NCBI GenBank assembly: GCA_017552615.1
Contig: JAFZPI010000029.1
Location: forward strand, 1 to 37,186
Direction of reading: 5' to 3'
DNA length: 37,186 nt
Source: Clostridia bacterium
Lineage (GTDB): Bacteria; Bacillota; Clostridia; Christensenellales; Aristaeellaceae
Shown here: in pieces, positions 14,601 to 30,252 of the stretch
Numbering within the stretch: the first letter of the stretch is position 1
How the letters are laid out: every line of letters starts with the position of its first letter
The notes under the pieces: model-generated
Seen by the model: the letters and a program-made list of their open reading frames with translations, nothing else
Database searches by the model: none
What the model was told of the DNA's origin: nothing
Made by a program: the position numbers and the translations under genes

Positions 14601-14622
14601 GGGGAATGAAGCGAAAAAACGG

Positions 14623-14651
14623 TTGACAATCCACACCAAAAAAGATAGCAT
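14623..14651 (+). promoter_or_regulatory. Promoter of the ATP synthase operon
   Basis: Consensus TTGACA (14623-14628), a 17-base spacer with an A tract, and TAGCAT (14646-14651). The start codon of atpI follows about 25 nt after the likely start point. Confidence 0.7.
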
Positions 14652-14680
14652 AAGGGAAGAGTATAAGGGGAGGTGTGCCT

Positions 14681-15101
14681 GTGCCGAAGGTCAGCGGGGC
14701 GGTTCGCCGGGAAACCGTGTGGGTCGCAGCCTGGACGGCGGGATTGACCGTGGTGATGAACCTCGTCTTTGCGCTGATCGGGAAATGGGAGACCGGCGTG
14801 TTGCTGGGGTCTCTCCTCGGCTGTGCCGCGGCGATCGGCTGCTTCTTCTGGCTCGGGATCACAGTGCAGAAAGCGGTTGGCAGGGAACAGAAGGACGCCA
14901 GGCGCATCCTGCAGTTCTCCCAGCTGGGCCGCCTGCTCCTGCAGGGCGCAGTTCTCGCGGCAGGGTTTGCGATCCCGTGGCTGAACGGCTGGGCCGTGAT
15001 GATCCCGCTGTTCTTCCCGCAGATTGCCGTGCGCCTCCGTCCCCTGTGGAAAAAAGGCATTCAGGGCGAAAACCAAAAAGAAAACGAGGCGGAAGGAGGA
15101 G

Positions 15102-15115
<14 letters not shown>
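14681..15115 (+). CDS. atpI: ATP synthase protein I-like (AtpI)
   Basis: A 144-residue membrane protein with four hydrophobic helices (about 14-34, 40-60, 81-97 and 101-118) and a charged tail. Its place as first gene before subunit a and its four-helix layout fit AtpI, an accessory factor that helps assemble the c-ring or handle Mg2+/Ca2+; AtpI proteins are poorly conserved, so the call rests largely on position. GTG 14681 is 7 nt after AAGGGGAGG; a GTG at 14675 is too close to that site. The 3' end overlaps the subunit a gene. Confidence 0.7.
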
Positions 15116-16366
<1,251 letters not shown>

Positions 16367-16394
16367 ACCCTGAGCACGAGAAACAGGAGTTATT

Positions 16395-16910
16395 ATGCAG
16401 TCACAGCAAATCATCACGGTCAATCTCTGGCAGATCGTCATCTCGCTGTGCAACCTGTGCGTTCTGTTCCTGATCGTCAAGCGCTTTCTCTACAAGCCTG
16501 TGAAGAAAATGCTGGCCCAGCGCCAGGCGCAGGTGGACGGGGTGTATGAGCAGGCGGACGAAGCGCTGCGAAAAGCGGAGGCGGACCAGGCGGCCTGGGC
16601 CGAAAAGATGACCCACGCCCGGGAAGAGGCCGATGCCATCATCCAGCGAGCTTCGGAGAACGCCCACCGTTCCGGCGACGCGATCCTGGCAGGTGCCAGG
16701 AGTCAGGCGGACGGGATCGTTCGCCAGGCCAAGGAAGAGGCACGCCTTACCCACCTGCAGGCGAAAGAGGGCATCCGCCACGAGATCGCAGGCGTGTCGA
16801 CCGAACTGGCAGAAAAGCTCCTCGGCCGCGAGATCAACGAGCAGGATCACCGGAACCTGATTGACGCATTCATCGACGAGATGGAGGACAGCCGTGGCGC
16901 AGATCAGTAA
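16395..16910 (+). CDS. atpF: F-type ATP synthase subunit b
   Basis: A 171-residue peripheral-stalk subunit: one N-terminal membrane helix (IVISLCNLCVLFLIVKRFLY, residues 13-32), then a long charged coiled coil with MLAQRQAQVDGVYEQADEAL and many Ala/Glu/Lys/Arg heptads to the end. Length and layout are normal for a single homodimeric b. ATG 16395 has AGGAG at 5 nt. Its last codons overlap the delta gene by 17 bp. Confidence 0.93.
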   Translation: MQSQQIITVNLWQIVISLCNLCVLFLIVKRFLYKPVKKMLAQRQAQVDGVYEQADEALRKAEADQAAWAEKMTHAREEADAIIQRASENAHRSGDAILAGARSQADGIVRQAKEEARLTHLQAKEGIRHEIAGVSTELAEKLLGREINEQDHRNLIDAFIDEMEDSRGADQ

Positions 16911-17420
16911 GGAATACGCGGCGGCGCTTTTCGCCATTGCCGAAGAAAAGAACCGCACGGTCGCCTGGTCGGAGAGCCTGAAGCAGATCGCAGAGATCCT
17001 TCAGGAAAATCCCCGGTATTTGGCTCTGCTGGCTTCTCCGGAGATCCCGCCGGAAGAAAGAAAGTCCCTCCTGGACCAGGCTTTCGGCGGTATGGCGGAT
17101 CCGGAGGTCATCTCCTTTATGGCGCTGATCTGCCGCAGGGGACGGGCCAAGGAACTGCCCGAGGCCATCACGCATTTCCGGCAGTTGGCGGATATCCGCA
17201 CCCGGACGCGGGTGGCCCGTGTCGTGAGCGCCGCCCCGCTGACGGAACAGGAGAAAAAACGCCTTACCGCCGCGCTCGAAAAGCAGAGCGGCATGAAGGT
17301 GACGCTTTCCTGCGCGGTGGACCCGTCCCTGATCGGCGGCCTGACGGTGGAGATGGACGGCAGGGTGACAGACGGCAGTGTGCGCACGCGCCTGCGTGAG
17401 ATAAAGGAAGTGATCGGCGG

Positions 17421-17424
<4 letters not shown>
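16894..17424 (+). CDS. atpH: F-type ATP synthase subunit delta
   Basis: A 176-residue OSCP/delta subunit that joins the b stalk to the top of F1. It begins [19 protein letters not shown], typical of the helical N-domain, and ends with the conserved C-domain stretch [26 protein letters not shown]. The start is GTG 16894 with GGAGG at 6 nt, inside the end of atpF. The stop overlaps the alpha start as ATGA. Confidence 0.92.
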
Positions 17425-18914
<1,490 letters not shown>

Positions 18915-18920
18915 AGAACC

Positions 18921-19733
18921 ATGCCAGACACGAAGAAACTGCGCAACCGCATCCGCTCGGTGCAGTCGACCCTGCACCTGACTCACGCGATGGAGCTGGT
19001 GGCGTCGTCCAAAATCCGCCGGGCAAACGCGGCCCGGGAGGCCAGCGGGGATCACGCTGCCGCTTTCCGGAAGGCCATGGATGCGCTCGCCGCCTCCGAT
19101 GCCTGTGCCCGCAGCCCGTGGATGCGGCAAAGCGAAGACGGCAAAACCCTTCTGGTGGTCATCGCGGGTGACCGCGGCCTGGCGGGAGGCTACAATGCCA
19201 ACATCTTCCGCGCCATGCGGGAGTGGCCGGACGTTGAGGTCGTCCCCATCGGCAAGCGGGCCTGTGACCGCTATCATCCCGGAGATGAGAACGCCAGGAT
19301 CCTGGCAGAGGGATACACGGCCGCGCACGCCAACGACCTGGCGCAGAGCCTGTGCCAGCGTTTTGAAAGCGGCGAGTTGAGCCGTATGGGCATCCTATAC
19401 ACCCGCTTGGTATCCATGATGTCCCAGGTACCGGAACTCCGGTGGATCCTGCCGTTGCAGCCCCCGGGGGAAGCCCCGAAGACCGGCATGGTCTTTGAGC
19501 CGGATGAAGAGACGATCCTGAATGCCGCCGTTCCTGCCTTTGTGGCCGGGGAGATCATGGCCTGTGTCCAAGAGAGCTTCGCCAGCGAAGTGGCGGCCCG
19601 CCGCAACGCGATGGACAGCGCCGGCAAGAATGCCCGTGAGATGATCGACGACCTGCAGCTGCAGTATAACCGTGCCCGCCAGGGCGCCATCACCCAGGAA
19701 ATCACCGAGATCGTGGCAGGCGGCAACGCCTGA
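18921..19733 (+). CDS. atpG: F-type ATP synthase subunit gamma
   Basis: A 270-residue central shaft. The conserved N-terminal coil reads KKLRNRIRSVQSTLHLTHAMELVASSKIRRA, the middle Rossmann-like part has VVIAGDRGLAGGYNANI, and the C-terminal coil is ARRNAMDSAGKNAREMIDDLQLQYNRARQ followed by ITQEITEIVAGG. Somewhat shorter than the common 285-290 residues, with the loss in the middle domain. It starts 6 bp after atpA. Confidence 0.95.
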   Translation: MPDTKKLRNRIRSVQSTLHLTHAMELVASSKIRRANAAREASGDHAAAFRKAMDALAASDACARSPWMRQSEDGKTLLVVIAGDRGLAGGYNANIFRAMREWPDVEVVPIGKRACDRYHPGDENARILAEGYTAAHANDLAQSLCQRFESGELSRMGILYTRLVSMMSQVPELRWILPLQPPGEAPKTGMVFEPDEETILNAAVPAFVAGEIMACVQESFASEVAARRNAMDSAGKNAREMIDDLQLQYNRARQGAITQEITEIVAGGNA

Positions 19734-21412
<1,679 letters not shown>

Positions 21413-21453
21413 ACGGGTGAGGAATCCCGAACATTCTTCTGATTTCTGACTTT

Positions 21454-21488
21454 AGTCCTGCATTTTTACAGGATTGTTTGTGTATTTT
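21454..21488 (+). terminator. Terminator of the ATP synthase operon
   Basis: AGTCCTG (21454-21460) pairs with CAGGATT (21469-21475) around an 8-nt loop, followed by the T-rich GTTTGTGTATTTTT. The stem is short, so some readthrough into rnj is possible. Confidence 0.6.
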
Positions 21489-21502
21489 TCATCAAAACGT
21501 TA

Positions 21503-21531
21503 TTGAAAGTGTGTTTTTGTTGTGCTATAAT
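21503..21531 (+). promoter_or_regulatory. Promoter of the RNase J gene
   Basis: TTGAAA (21503-21508), 17-base spacer and a perfect TATAAT (21526-21531). The likely start near 21538 gives a leader of about 125 nt with several small hairpins before GTG 21662. Confidence 0.85.
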
Positions 21532-21538
21532 AGCACAA
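21520..21538. promoter_or_regulatory. Perfect palindrome centred on the -10 box of rnj
   Basis: TTGTGCTA-TAA-TAGCACAA is an 8-bp perfect inverted repeat with its centre in TATAAT. A further TTGTGC copy lies at 21563-21568 in the leader. A repressor bound here would block RNA polymerase; the regulator is unknown and none is encoded nearby. Confidence 0.55.
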
Positions 21539-21661
21539 AGCAACAACGGAGAAAAATTTTGTTGTGCGTTTGTCCATGCAACACATGGGAAGTAACATCC
21601 CTGAACGGGACGTTTGGATGATAGGCCCTGTGGGCGGCAACAGCGTGAAAGGAGGCTGACC

Positions 21662-23341
<1,680 letters not shown>

Positions 23342-23387
23342 TGGGAAGCCGGAAGACAATTTTGTTGCCATCGCAGAACACAAATAC

Positions 23388-23420
23388 AACCCGCTGGCAT
23401 ATCGACCGGCGGGTTTATTC
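23388..23420 (+). terminator. Terminator after RNase J
   Basis: AACCCGC (23388-23394) pairs with GCGGGTT (23409-23415) with further inner pairing, then TTATT. It is placed 46 bp after the rnj stop. Confidence 0.6.
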
Positions 23421-23435
23421 AAATCAGTTATTTGT

Positions 23436-23519
23436 TTTACTGCCTGTTTACTGTCTGTTTACTGCCTCAAATTCCTTTACTGTTTCTTTACTGTCGGTTT
23501 ACTGTTTGTTTACTGCTGT
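23436..23519. repeat. Seven copies of TTTACTG, mostly at 11-bp spacing
   Basis: TTTACTG starts at 23436, 23447, 23458, 23476, 23487, 23498 and 23509, so the steps are 11, 11, 18, 11, 11, 11. The unit is about TTTACTGYYTG. On the minus strand each copy reads CAGTAAA, and the last copy contains the final CAG and the TAA stop of the YwaF-like gene. The stretch lies between two convergent genes and codes for nothing else. Confidence 0.85.
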
Positions 23520-24295
23520 AGATGAGTGCCTTCTTGTTTTCTCCGCCGAATCAGAAATACAACACCATAGAAAACAGCGATATACAGCAGAAACAGTCCG
23601 ATCACGCAAAGCGGATAGAGAACGGGGCTCCCACCGACTGCGTTGTAGAAGATATCATACGGGGTTCCGTCGCCGCGCATCAGGAACATATAGTTGTACG
23701 GGATCAGGACGTTGGCGATATATGCGGCGGCGCAGAAGGCGAGGAGGATCGCGATCGTGATCGGGATGTTGCTCTTTTTCAGGCTGCTCATTCCCGCAAT
23801 CAGGATATAGAGCGAAGCGAAGCCCGAGATGGAGTGCGTGATACCGGAGACGACATTGTCGAACCCGAGTACGGGATACGCACTGTAATTCTGCCCGGCG
23901 CCGTAGGTGCCGAGAACCATGCCCAGCACGCCGAAGATCGAGACGAAATCCAGCGCCGCCTCTTTGATTCTGCCTTTTGAAAATGCGGCCAGCGGCAGCG
24001 CGATCAGCTGAATGCTGCACAGGAATAGCGGCAGGTTCGTGAGCCAGTGCATGGGGTTATGCTCGCGGAAGCACAGGAGCACGATCTTGAACAGCTCAAA
24101 TGCGTCGATGGCGATCGCGGCGACAACCAGAACCTTATTCCGTTCTCTGAGCGGGCGGTGCCTGTATTTGCGTCCCAGAATAACGGCAAGAAAGATCGCC
24201 GTCAGAATGAGGAGTGTCACAAACAGCAGATGCTGCCAGGACATATAGCCCTCGGGGGTGCGCTGATAACCGCCAAAACCGAAAAACTCTCTCAT
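23510..24295 (-). CDS. TIGR02206/YwaF-family integral membrane protein
   Basis: A 261-residue membrane protein with about seven helices. The family pattern is visible: MSWQHLLFVTLLILTAIF, then HWLTNLPLFLCSIQLIALPL, FVSIFGVLGMVLG, NVVSGITHSISGFASLYIL and a C-terminal basic LIRRRKQEG tail. Relatives such as Bacillus YwaF have no known function. ATG 24295 has AAGGAA at 6 nt; the longer frame to 24448 lacks a start site. The stop codon lies within the CAGTAAA repeat cluster. Convergent to rnj and divergent from uvrA. Confidence 0.8.
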   Translation of the reverse strand: MREFFGFGGYQRTPEGYMSWQHLLFVTLLILTAIFLAVILGRKYRHRPLRERNKVLVVAAIAIDAFELFKIVLLCFREHNPMHWLTNLPLFLCSIQLIALPLAAFSKGRIKEAALDFVSIFGVLGMVLGTYGAGQNYSAYPVLGFDNVVSGITHSISGFASLYILIAGMSSLKKSNIPITIAILLAFCAAAYIANVLIPYNYMFLMRGDGTPYDIFYNAVGGSPVLYPLCVIGLFLLYIAVFYGVVFLIRRRKQEGTHLQQ

Positions 24296-24331
24296 CACAG
24301 ATTCCTTCTTTGGATCAGATTTCCAAATGAC

Positions 24332-24340
24332 AGTATACCA
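24332..24340 (-). promoter_or_regulatory. Extended -10 promoter of the YwaF-like gene
   Basis: TGGTATACT on the minus strand fits the extended TGnTATAAT pattern; no good -35 box is seen. It is 37 bp before the start codon. Confidence 0.4.
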
Positions 24341-24455
24341 CATTTTGACGATGAAAACACAAAAGTGCGAGAAAAACGTTTCGGAATGCTCTCTTCGCAT
24401 ACATTGACCACTAATTTCGCAACACAAATGATAGAATCCGGACGGCATGTTCGCG

Positions 24456-24484
24456 TTGCACAGAACGCATTGTTGTGGTACACT
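24456..24484 (+). promoter_or_regulatory. Promoter of the uvrA operon
   Basis: TTGCAC, 17-base spacer and TGG-TACACT (extended -10) at 24479-24484. Just downstream GTTCGC-ATGATAG-GCGAAC (24491-24509) forms a dyad in the early leader. It does not match the Firmicute LexA box, whose half-sites are inverted relative to this. Confidence 0.5.
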
Positions 24485-24531
24485 CTTCTTGTTCGCATGA
24501 TAGGCGAACAGAACACGGACCGAGGTGCCGC

Positions 24532-27354
24532 ATGAACGAAAACCTGGTGATCCGGGGCGCCCGGATGCACAACCTGAAGAATGTCAGCCTGACCCTGCCG
24601 CGCGACAAAATGATCGTGCTGACGGGGCTTTCGGGTTCCGGAAAAAGTTCCCTTGCTTTTGATACGATATATGCCGAAGGCCAGCGCCGCTATGTCGAAA
24701 GCCTGTCCAGCTATGCTCGGCAGTTCCTGGGGCAGATGGAAAAGCCCGACGTGGACGCTATCGACGGCCTGAGCCCGGCGATCTCCATCGACCAGAAGAC
24801 CACGAGTCGCAACCCGCGATCCACCGTCGGTACCGTAACGGAAGTTCACGACTACCTGCGTCTGCTCTGGGCGCGGGCGGGTATGCCCCACTGCCCAAAG
24901 TGCGGACGCGAGATCCGCCAGCAGACCGTGGACCAGATGGTGGACGCAGTGCAGGCCTATCCCGAGGGCACCCGCATGCAGGTGTTAGCGCCGATCGTAC
25001 GCGGCCGGAAGGGCGAGCACACTCGGCTGATGGAAGACGCCCGAAAAGCCGGTTTTGTCCGCGTGCGCATCGACGGGGAACTCTATGAACTGGAAGACAC
25101 CCCGCCCCTGGACAAGAAAAAGAAGCATTCCATCGAACTGGTCGTCGATCGTCTGGTGATCCGCCCGGGGAAGGACTTCCAGAAGCGCTTGAGCGATTCC
25201 ATCGAGACCGCGACTCAGCGTGCCGGTGGCTTGGTCGTGATGGACCTGTTTGACAAGGGAGAGCTTCTGTTCTCCATGAACTACGCCTGCCCGGACTGCG
25301 GGATTTCGATCGAAGAGCTCGCTCCGCGCATGTTCTCGTTCAACAGCCCCTACGGTGCATGCCCGACCTGCTCCGGTCTGGGTGTTCTGCGCAAGATATC
25401 CGTGGACGCAATTTTCCCAGACCGGTCCCTGTCCTTCCGGCAAGGGGCGCTGGCTGCGATGGGATTTAACACCGAGGATCCTGACGGCATCGCCGCCCAG
25501 TATTTCAGCGCGATGGGCGAGAAATACGGATTCACGATGGACACGCCTATTGAGCAGCTCTCGGAAGAAGCCATGCACGCCGTTCTCTACGGCACCGGGG
25601 GCGAGAAGGTCACCATCACCTACGACAGCGCGAACGGAAAAGGACAGTACGCTACACCGTTTGAAGGCGTGATCCCCACGCTGGAGCGGCGCTACCGCGA
25701 GACGACCTCCGAGGCCATGAAAACGGCCTACGAAGAATACATGGCGGACGAGGTTTGCCCGGACTGCGGCGGCAAACGCCTGAAACCCGAAGCCTTGGCC
25801 GTGACCGTGGGCGGGCGGAACCTGGCAGAGGTCAGCGATCTTTCGGTTGTGGACAGCCGCGCTTTCTTCCGCAACCTGGAACTGAACGCGACGGGAAAGC
25901 TGATTGCCGCGCCGATCCTCAAGGAGATCGACGCGCGGCTGGGTTTCCTGAACGATGTGGGCCTCGGCTATTTGACATTGAGTCGCTCGGCAGTGACGCT
26001 TTCCGGCGGTGAGGCCCAGCGCATCCGCCTGGCCACGCAGATCGGCTCGGCGCTGATGGGCGTGCTCTATGTGCTGGACGAACCTTCCATCGGCCTGCAT
26101 CAGCGCGACAACCACAAGCTAATCGCCACGCTGAAGAACATGCGCGACCTGGGCAACACTGTGATCGTTGTGGAGCACGACGAGGACACGATGCGGGCCG
26201 CGGATTACCTTGTGGATGTGGGACCCGGCGCGGGTGTTCACGGCGGGGAGATTGTCGCGGCCGGGAGCATTGACGATGTGATCGCCTGCGAGCGTTCCAT
26301 CACCGGGCAGTACCTCTCGGGGAAGCGCTCCATTCCCGTTCCCAGGCGCCACCGCAAGCCATCCGGCTGGCTGCGGATTCTCGGCGCGTCGGAGCACAAC
26401 CTGAAGGATCTGGACGTAGAGATCCCGCTCGGGGTCTTCTGCTGCGTGACCGGGGTTTCCGGTTCCGGGAAGTCATCCCTTGTGAATGAAATCATCTATA
26501 AACAGCTGGCGCGCCAGCTGAACCGCGCCAAGACTCGGCCCGGTTCTTTCCGGGCGATGGAAGGCGCGGAGCAGCTCGACAAGATCATCATGATCGACCA
26601 GAGCCCGATCGGCCGGACCCCGCGCTCGAACCCTGCCACCTATACCGGACTCTTCGACCAGATCCGCAAGCTCTTTGCGATGACTCCGGAAGCCAAATCC
26701 CGGGGCTATAAAGAAAACCGCTTCAGCTTCAATGTGCGCGGAGGCCGCTGCGAGTCCTGCCAGGGTGACGGCGTGCGGCGCATTGAGATGAACTTCCTGC
26801 CGGATATCTATGTCCCCTGCGAGGACTGCAAGGGCCGCCGCTATAACCGGGAGACACTCGAGGTTACCTGGAACGGGAAGAACATCTACGAAGTCCTGGA
26901 GATGACCGTGGAGGAGGGCGTGCGCTTTTTTGAGCACCATCCGACGCTGCGTCGGAAGCTGGAAACCCTCGAGGATGTTGGCTTGGGTTACATGAAGCTC
27001 GGCCAGGCAGCCACAACCCTCTCCGGCGGAGAGGCTCAACGCGTCAAATTGGCCACGGAGCTTTCCCGCAAAGCCACGGGCCGCACGATCTATGTCCTGG
27101 ATGAACCCACGACCGGCCTGCACACCGACGATGTAGCGCGCCTGATCCACGTGCTCCAGCGCCTGACCGAGGCCGGCAACAGCGTCCTAGTGATCGAGCA
27201 CAACCTGGACGTTATCAAGGTCGCGGACTGGATCATCGACCTCGGTCCTGAGGGCGGCGACGCCGGTGGGATGCTGGTCGCCTGCGGAACCCCGGAGAAG
27301 GTCGCGCAATGCGAGGCTTCCTTCACCGGTCAGTTCCTGAGGGAAAAGCTGTGA
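24532..27354 (+). CDS. uvrA: UvrABC excinuclease subunit A
   Basis: A 940-residue ABC-type ATPase that finds DNA lesions for nucleotide excision repair and loads UvrB. Full length for the family. Walker A of domain I is GLSGSGKSS (32-40), the first zinc module starts CPKCGREI, domain I signature is [12 protein letters not shown], Walker A of domain II is GVSGSGKSS, the second zinc finger reads [10 protein letters not shown] with CEDCKG, and the second signature is [12 protein letters not shown] followed by [13 protein letters not shown] 24532 has a GAGGTG site. No uvrB or uvrC is beside it. Its stop overlaps gluQ as GTGA. Confidence 0.97.
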   Translation: MNENLVIRGARMHNLKNVSLTLPRDKMIVLTGLSGSGKSSLAFDTIYAEGQRRYVESLSSYARQFLGQMEKPDVDAIDGLSPAISIDQKTTSRNPRSTVGTVTEVHDYLRLLWARAGMPHCPKCGREIRQQTVDQMVDAVQAYPEGTRMQVLAPIVRGRKGEHTRLMEDARKAGFVRVRIDGELYELEDTPPLDKKKKHSIELVVDRLVIRPGKDFQKRLSDSIETATQRAGGLVVMDLFDKGELLFSMNYACPDCGISIEELAPRMFSFNSPYGACPTCSGLGVLRKISVDAIFPDRSLSFRQGALAAMGFNTEDPDGIAAQYFSAMGEKYGFTMDTPIEQLSEEAMHAVLYGTGGEKVTITYDSANGKGQYATPFEGVIPTLERRYRETTSEAMKTAYEEYMADEVCPDCGGKRLKPEALAVTVGGRNLAEVSDLSVVDSRAFFRNLELNATGKLIAAPILKEIDARLGFLNDVGLGYLTLSRSAVTLSGGEAQRIRLATQIGSALMGVLYVLDEPSIGLHQRDNHKLIATLKNMRDLGNTVIVVEHDEDTMRAADYLVDVGPGAGVHGGEIVAAGSIDDVIACERSITGQYLSGKRSIPVPRRHRKPSGWLRILGASEHNLKDLDVEIPLGVFCCVTGVSGSGKSSLVNEIIYKQLARQLNRAKTRPGSFRAMEGAEQLDKIIMIDQSPIGRTPRSNPATYTGLFDQIRKLFAMTPEAKSRGYKENRFSFNVRGGRCESCQGDGVRRIEMNFLPDIYVPCEDCKGRRYNRETLEVTWNGKNIYEVLEMTVEEGVRFFEHHPTLRRKLETLEDVGLGYMKLGQAATTLSGGEAQRVKLATELSRKATGRTIYVLDEPTTGLHTDDVARLIHVLQRLTEAGNSVLVIEHNLDVIKVADWIIDLGPEGGDAGGMLVACGTPEKVAQCEASFTGQFLREKL

Positions 27355-28268
27355 GCATTGTTGGGCGCTTCGCCCCCACTCCCAGCGGTCCGCTGCACCT
27401 CGGGAACATCCTGTGCGCGATGCTGGCCTGGCTTTCGGCCAAGTCCCAAGGTGGACAAATCCTCCTGCGGATCGAGGACGTGGATGTCCCCCGCTGTCCG
27501 GAGACCAACACAAAGGCTTGCCTCGAAGCCCTGGACTGGCTGGGCTTTACATGGGACGGTCCGATCATATACCAGAAAAACCGTACCGTATTCTACGAAA
27601 AAGCATTGGGACGGCTGAAATCTCAGGGCCTTGTCTACCCCTGCTTCTGCACGCGGGCGGAACTCCATCCCGAATTGGCGCCGAATCTTGGGGATACCCA
27701 GGCGGTCTATCCGGGTACCTGCCGAAACCTCACGCCCGAGCAGATCGCGGAAAAGTCGCTCCTGCGCACCCCGGCCCTTCGACTGAAAGTCCCCGATCGG
27801 GATGTGACCTTCACGGACGGATTGCAGGGAACGCTTACCGAGAACCTTGCCCGGGACTGCGGGGATTTCGTGCTCCGGCGTTCGGATGGGCTCTTTGGTT
27901 ACCAGTTGGCCTGCGTGGCGGATGACATTGCGAGCGGCGTGACCGAGGTTGTCCGGGGACGGGATATCCTGACCGCAACCCCGCGGCAGATCTATCTTTA
28001 TGAGTGTCTCGGTGAAACGCCGCCAGCTTATGTTCACATCCCGCTGCTGACGGATTCCCAAGGCAGACGCCTGGCAAAGCGCGATCGGGATTTGGGGATT
28101 CAAGCACTTTCAAAACGCTTTACTCCTGACGACATTCTGGGTGCATTGGCTTACGCCTGCCATCTGATTCATCGAATTGAGCCAATGACTCTGGACGAAC
28201 TGATTCCGGGATTTGACTGGCAGCGAATTCCCAGAGATGAGATCCGTTTGCCGGAGTATCTTACATGA
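27351..28268 (+). CDS. gluQ: Glutamyl-Q tRNA(Asp) synthetase
   Basis: A 305-residue paralogue of the glutamyl-tRNA synthetase catalytic core without an anticodon-binding domain. It attaches glutamate to queuosine at position 34 of tRNA-Asp. It has [14 protein letters not shown] (the HIGH equivalent), a zinc site from CFC, Tyr and C in [10 protein letters not shown] and [28 protein letters not shown] in the fold core and RRLAKRDRD for KMSKS. Start GTG 27351 overlaps the uvrA stop. GluQ is most familiar in proteobacteria and cyanobacteria, so its place in this operon is of some interest. It implies that the cell has queuosine. Confidence 0.9.
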   Translation: MSIVGRFAPTPSGPLHLGNILCAMLAWLSAKSQGGQILLRIEDVDVPRCPETNTKACLEALDWLGFTWDGPIIYQKNRTVFYEKALGRLKSQGLVYPCFCTRAELHPELAPNLGDTQAVYPGTCRNLTPEQIAEKSLLRTPALRLKVPDRDVTFTDGLQGTLTENLARDCGDFVLRRSDGLFGYQLACVADDIASGVTEVVRGRDILTATPRQIYLYECLGETPPAYVHIPLLTDSQGRRLAKRDRDLGIQALSKRFTPDDILGALAYACHLIHRIEPMTLDELIPGFDWQRIPRDEIRLPEYLT

Positions 28269-29041
28269 GGGGAGAACCATCTGTGCCCGATACCATTCCC
28301 CTCCGCCCCGATGAGACCCTTGAGGATCTCCAACTGGGCGGCCTGCGCATCCTGCAGAAAAAGCAGGGCTTCCGCTACGGCATGGACAGTGTGCTGTTGG
28401 CGGATTTCGTGCGCATGGATGCGGAGGATACATTTGCGGATTTCGGTACGGGCACAGGGATTCTGCCCTTGTTGATCATGGGCCGTGGCAAAGGGAAAAT
28501 CTGCGAGGCTATCGAATGCCAGAGCGAGTTTGCGGAGATGGCGGGGCGGTCCATGGAACTGAATGGACTGACCGAACGGGTGAGGATCCATCGTGCGGAC
28601 ATTCGGGATTCGGAGACGATTCTGGGTCGATGCAGTGTGGATCATGTGATCTGCAACCCGCCGTATGGACTTCCCGGGCGGGTTCTGCACAGCCCTTCGG
28701 AAGCGTCGGACATTGCCAGGAATCTTGATGAAGAGGGGCTGTTGCCATGGTTCCGGGCTGCCCATCGTATCCTGCGGGGAAAAGGGCGGCTGAGTCTGGT
28801 CTTCCCCGCTCCCAGGATGCTGGAACTGATGGATCTGCTTCAGGAGGCAAAACTGACGCCCAAGCGCTTCCGACTGGTCTATCCGCGGGTGGACAAACCC
28901 GCGAACCTGGTCCTGATCGAAGCCGTGAAGGACGGGAAACCCATGCTGCACCCGGAGCCGCCGCTGATCGTATACGAGGCGGACGGTCGCATGACCGCGG
29001 AACTCAGGCGAATCTACCATATGGAAGGAGAACCGGAATGA
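28265..29041 (+). CDS. TrmN6-like tRNA (adenine-N6)-methyltransferase
   Basis: A 258-residue class I SAM-dependent methyltransferase. The opening EDLQLGGLRILQKKQGFRYGMDSVLLADF is the family hallmark of the YfiC/YabB group that methylates A37 of tRNA-Val. The SAM loop is DFGTGTGILPLL, and the adenine-N6 catalytic motif NPPYG starts at residue 131. It begins with ATG overlapping the gluQ stop and ends overlapping the next start, all by ATGA. Exact tRNA target is inferred from the family. In Bacillus the gene is usually next to rsmI; here it is not. Confidence 0.85.
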   Translation: MRGEPSVPDTIPLRPDETLEDLQLGGLRILQKKQGFRYGMDSVLLADFVRMDAEDTFADFGTGTGILPLLIMGRGKGKICEAIECQSEFAEMAGRSMELNGLTERVRIHRADIRDSETILGRCSVDHVICNPPYGLPGRVLHSPSEASDIARNLDEEGLLPWFRAAHRILRGKGRLSLVFPAPRMLELMDLLQEAKLTPKRFRLVYPRVDKPANLVLIEAVKDGKPMLHPEPPLIVYEADGRMTAELRRIYHMEGEPE

Positions 29042-30252
29042 CGGAGCGGCAGACAGTGGCCGTTATCGGCGGCGGCGCGGCGGGTCTGGCGGCGGCGATC
29101 TCGGCGGCGGAATGCGGTGACCGGGTGATCGTCCTGGAGCGCATGGACCGGGTCGGGAAGAAGATCCTTGCTACGGGCAACGGACGCTGCAACCTGATGA
29201 ATACAGGCGCGCCTGAATATCATGGAGATGATCGCTTTGCGGAACGCGTGCTGTGGCTCTGTGGCGCAAAGGAGCAGATGCGCTTCTGGCGGGCGCACGG
29301 CCTGGCCCTCTGGGAAGAGGAAGCAGGAAGGGTCTATCCGGTGACCGGACAGGCATCCACGGTCCTGGATACGCTCCGCTTCACGCTTGAGAAACTGGGC
29401 GTGGAGATCCGTACCGGGGTTAGGGTGACAGGCCTGAAGCGTACGGATGCAGGTTGGCTGGTTTTGACGGAAGGGGAGGCTGTTCCCTGCGATCGCGTGA
29501 TTGTGGCGGGAGGCGGAAAGGCACAGCCGAAGCTGGGGAGCGACGGAAGCACTTATGCCCTGCTGGAAGCGCACGGACACCGCCTGATCAATCCCAAGCC
29601 TGCCCTGACCCAGATCGAGACCGAGACCGATCCGATCCGCGGGCTGAGCGGAATCCGCGTCCGGGCGGAAGTCACGGTCCTGCGGGGGCAGCGCCGTATG
29701 CGCCGCGAAGAGGGTGAACTGCTCTTCACGGATTACGGTGTCAGTGGGATCTGCGCGATGCAGTGTGCCGCTTATATCACGCCGGCAGCGGAACTCTCCG
29801 TGAACCTGCTGCCGGGAATGGCGAACGAGAACGAGATTGAGAATGCCCTTCGGCACCGGCGGAACATCTGGCGCGGCCAGCCGGCGGACCGCCTGCTGTG
29901 CGGCCTGCTGGTACCGCGCTTGGCGGAACGGGTGGCTGACCAGGCCGGTGTGAAAACGAAAGACCGAGAAGCGGAAGAACTGAAAAACGATGAACTCCAT
30001 CAACTTGCTTGCGTACTTCGCGATTTCAGGCTGAAGCCCACAGGGATCAAGGGCTTTGAAAGCGCACAGGTGACGGCTGGAGGCATCGACACGGAGGACT
30101 TCAGTCCGATCAACCTGGAATCCCAGCTTGCCCCGGGCCTTCACGCTGCAGGGGAAATCCTGAACGTGGACGGAGACTGCGGAGGCTTTAACCTGATGTT
30201 TGCCTTCGGGAGCGGCATTCTGGCCGGATTAAACGGGAGGAAGAGACCATGA
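29038..30252 (+). CDS. BaiN/HI0933-family FAD-dependent oxidoreductase
   Basis: A 404-residue flavoprotein of the HI0933-like group. The N-terminal dinucleotide fold is VAVIGGGAAGLAAAISAAE, followed by the family motif ATGNGRCNLMN, a central VTAGGIDTEDFSPINLES stretch and the C-terminal FAD loop GDCGGFNLMFAFGSG. Relatives are named BaiN for a proposed bile-acid step, or aminoacetone oxidase, but most have no proven substrate and a housekeeping role, possibly in RNA modification, is equally likely. AAGGAG precedes the ATG. Overlaps both neighbours by 4 nt. Confidence 0.88.
   Translation: MTERQTVAVIGGGAAGLAAAISAAECGDRVIVLERMDRVGKKILATGNGRCNLMNTGAPEYHGDDRFAERVLWLCGAKEQMRFWRAHGLALWEEEAGRVYPVTGQASTVLDTLRFTLEKLGVEIRTGVRVTGLKRTDAGWLVLTEGEAVPCDRVIVAGGGKAQPKLGSDGSTYALLEAHGHRLINPKPALTQIETETDPIRGLSGIRVRAEVTVLRGQRRMRREEGELLFTDYGVSGICAMQCAAYITPAAELSVNLLPGMANENEIENALRHRRNIWRGQPADRLLCGLLVPRLAERVADQAGVKTKDREAEELKNDELHQLACVLRDFRLKPTGIKGFESAQVTAGGIDTEDFSPINLESQLAPGLHAAGEILNVDGDCGGFNLMFAFGSGILAGLNGRKRP

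Noticed and set aside
23436-23519. CRISPR or replication-origin iterons
   Set aside because: Units are too short for CRISPR, and no replication initiator gene or DnaA boxes are near.
24491-24509. Possible LexA (SOS) box before uvrA
   Set aside because: The dyad GTTCGC-n7-GCGAAC has its half-sites in the wrong order and spacing for the Firmicute CGAAC-n4-GTTCG box; it may be a plain hairpin.
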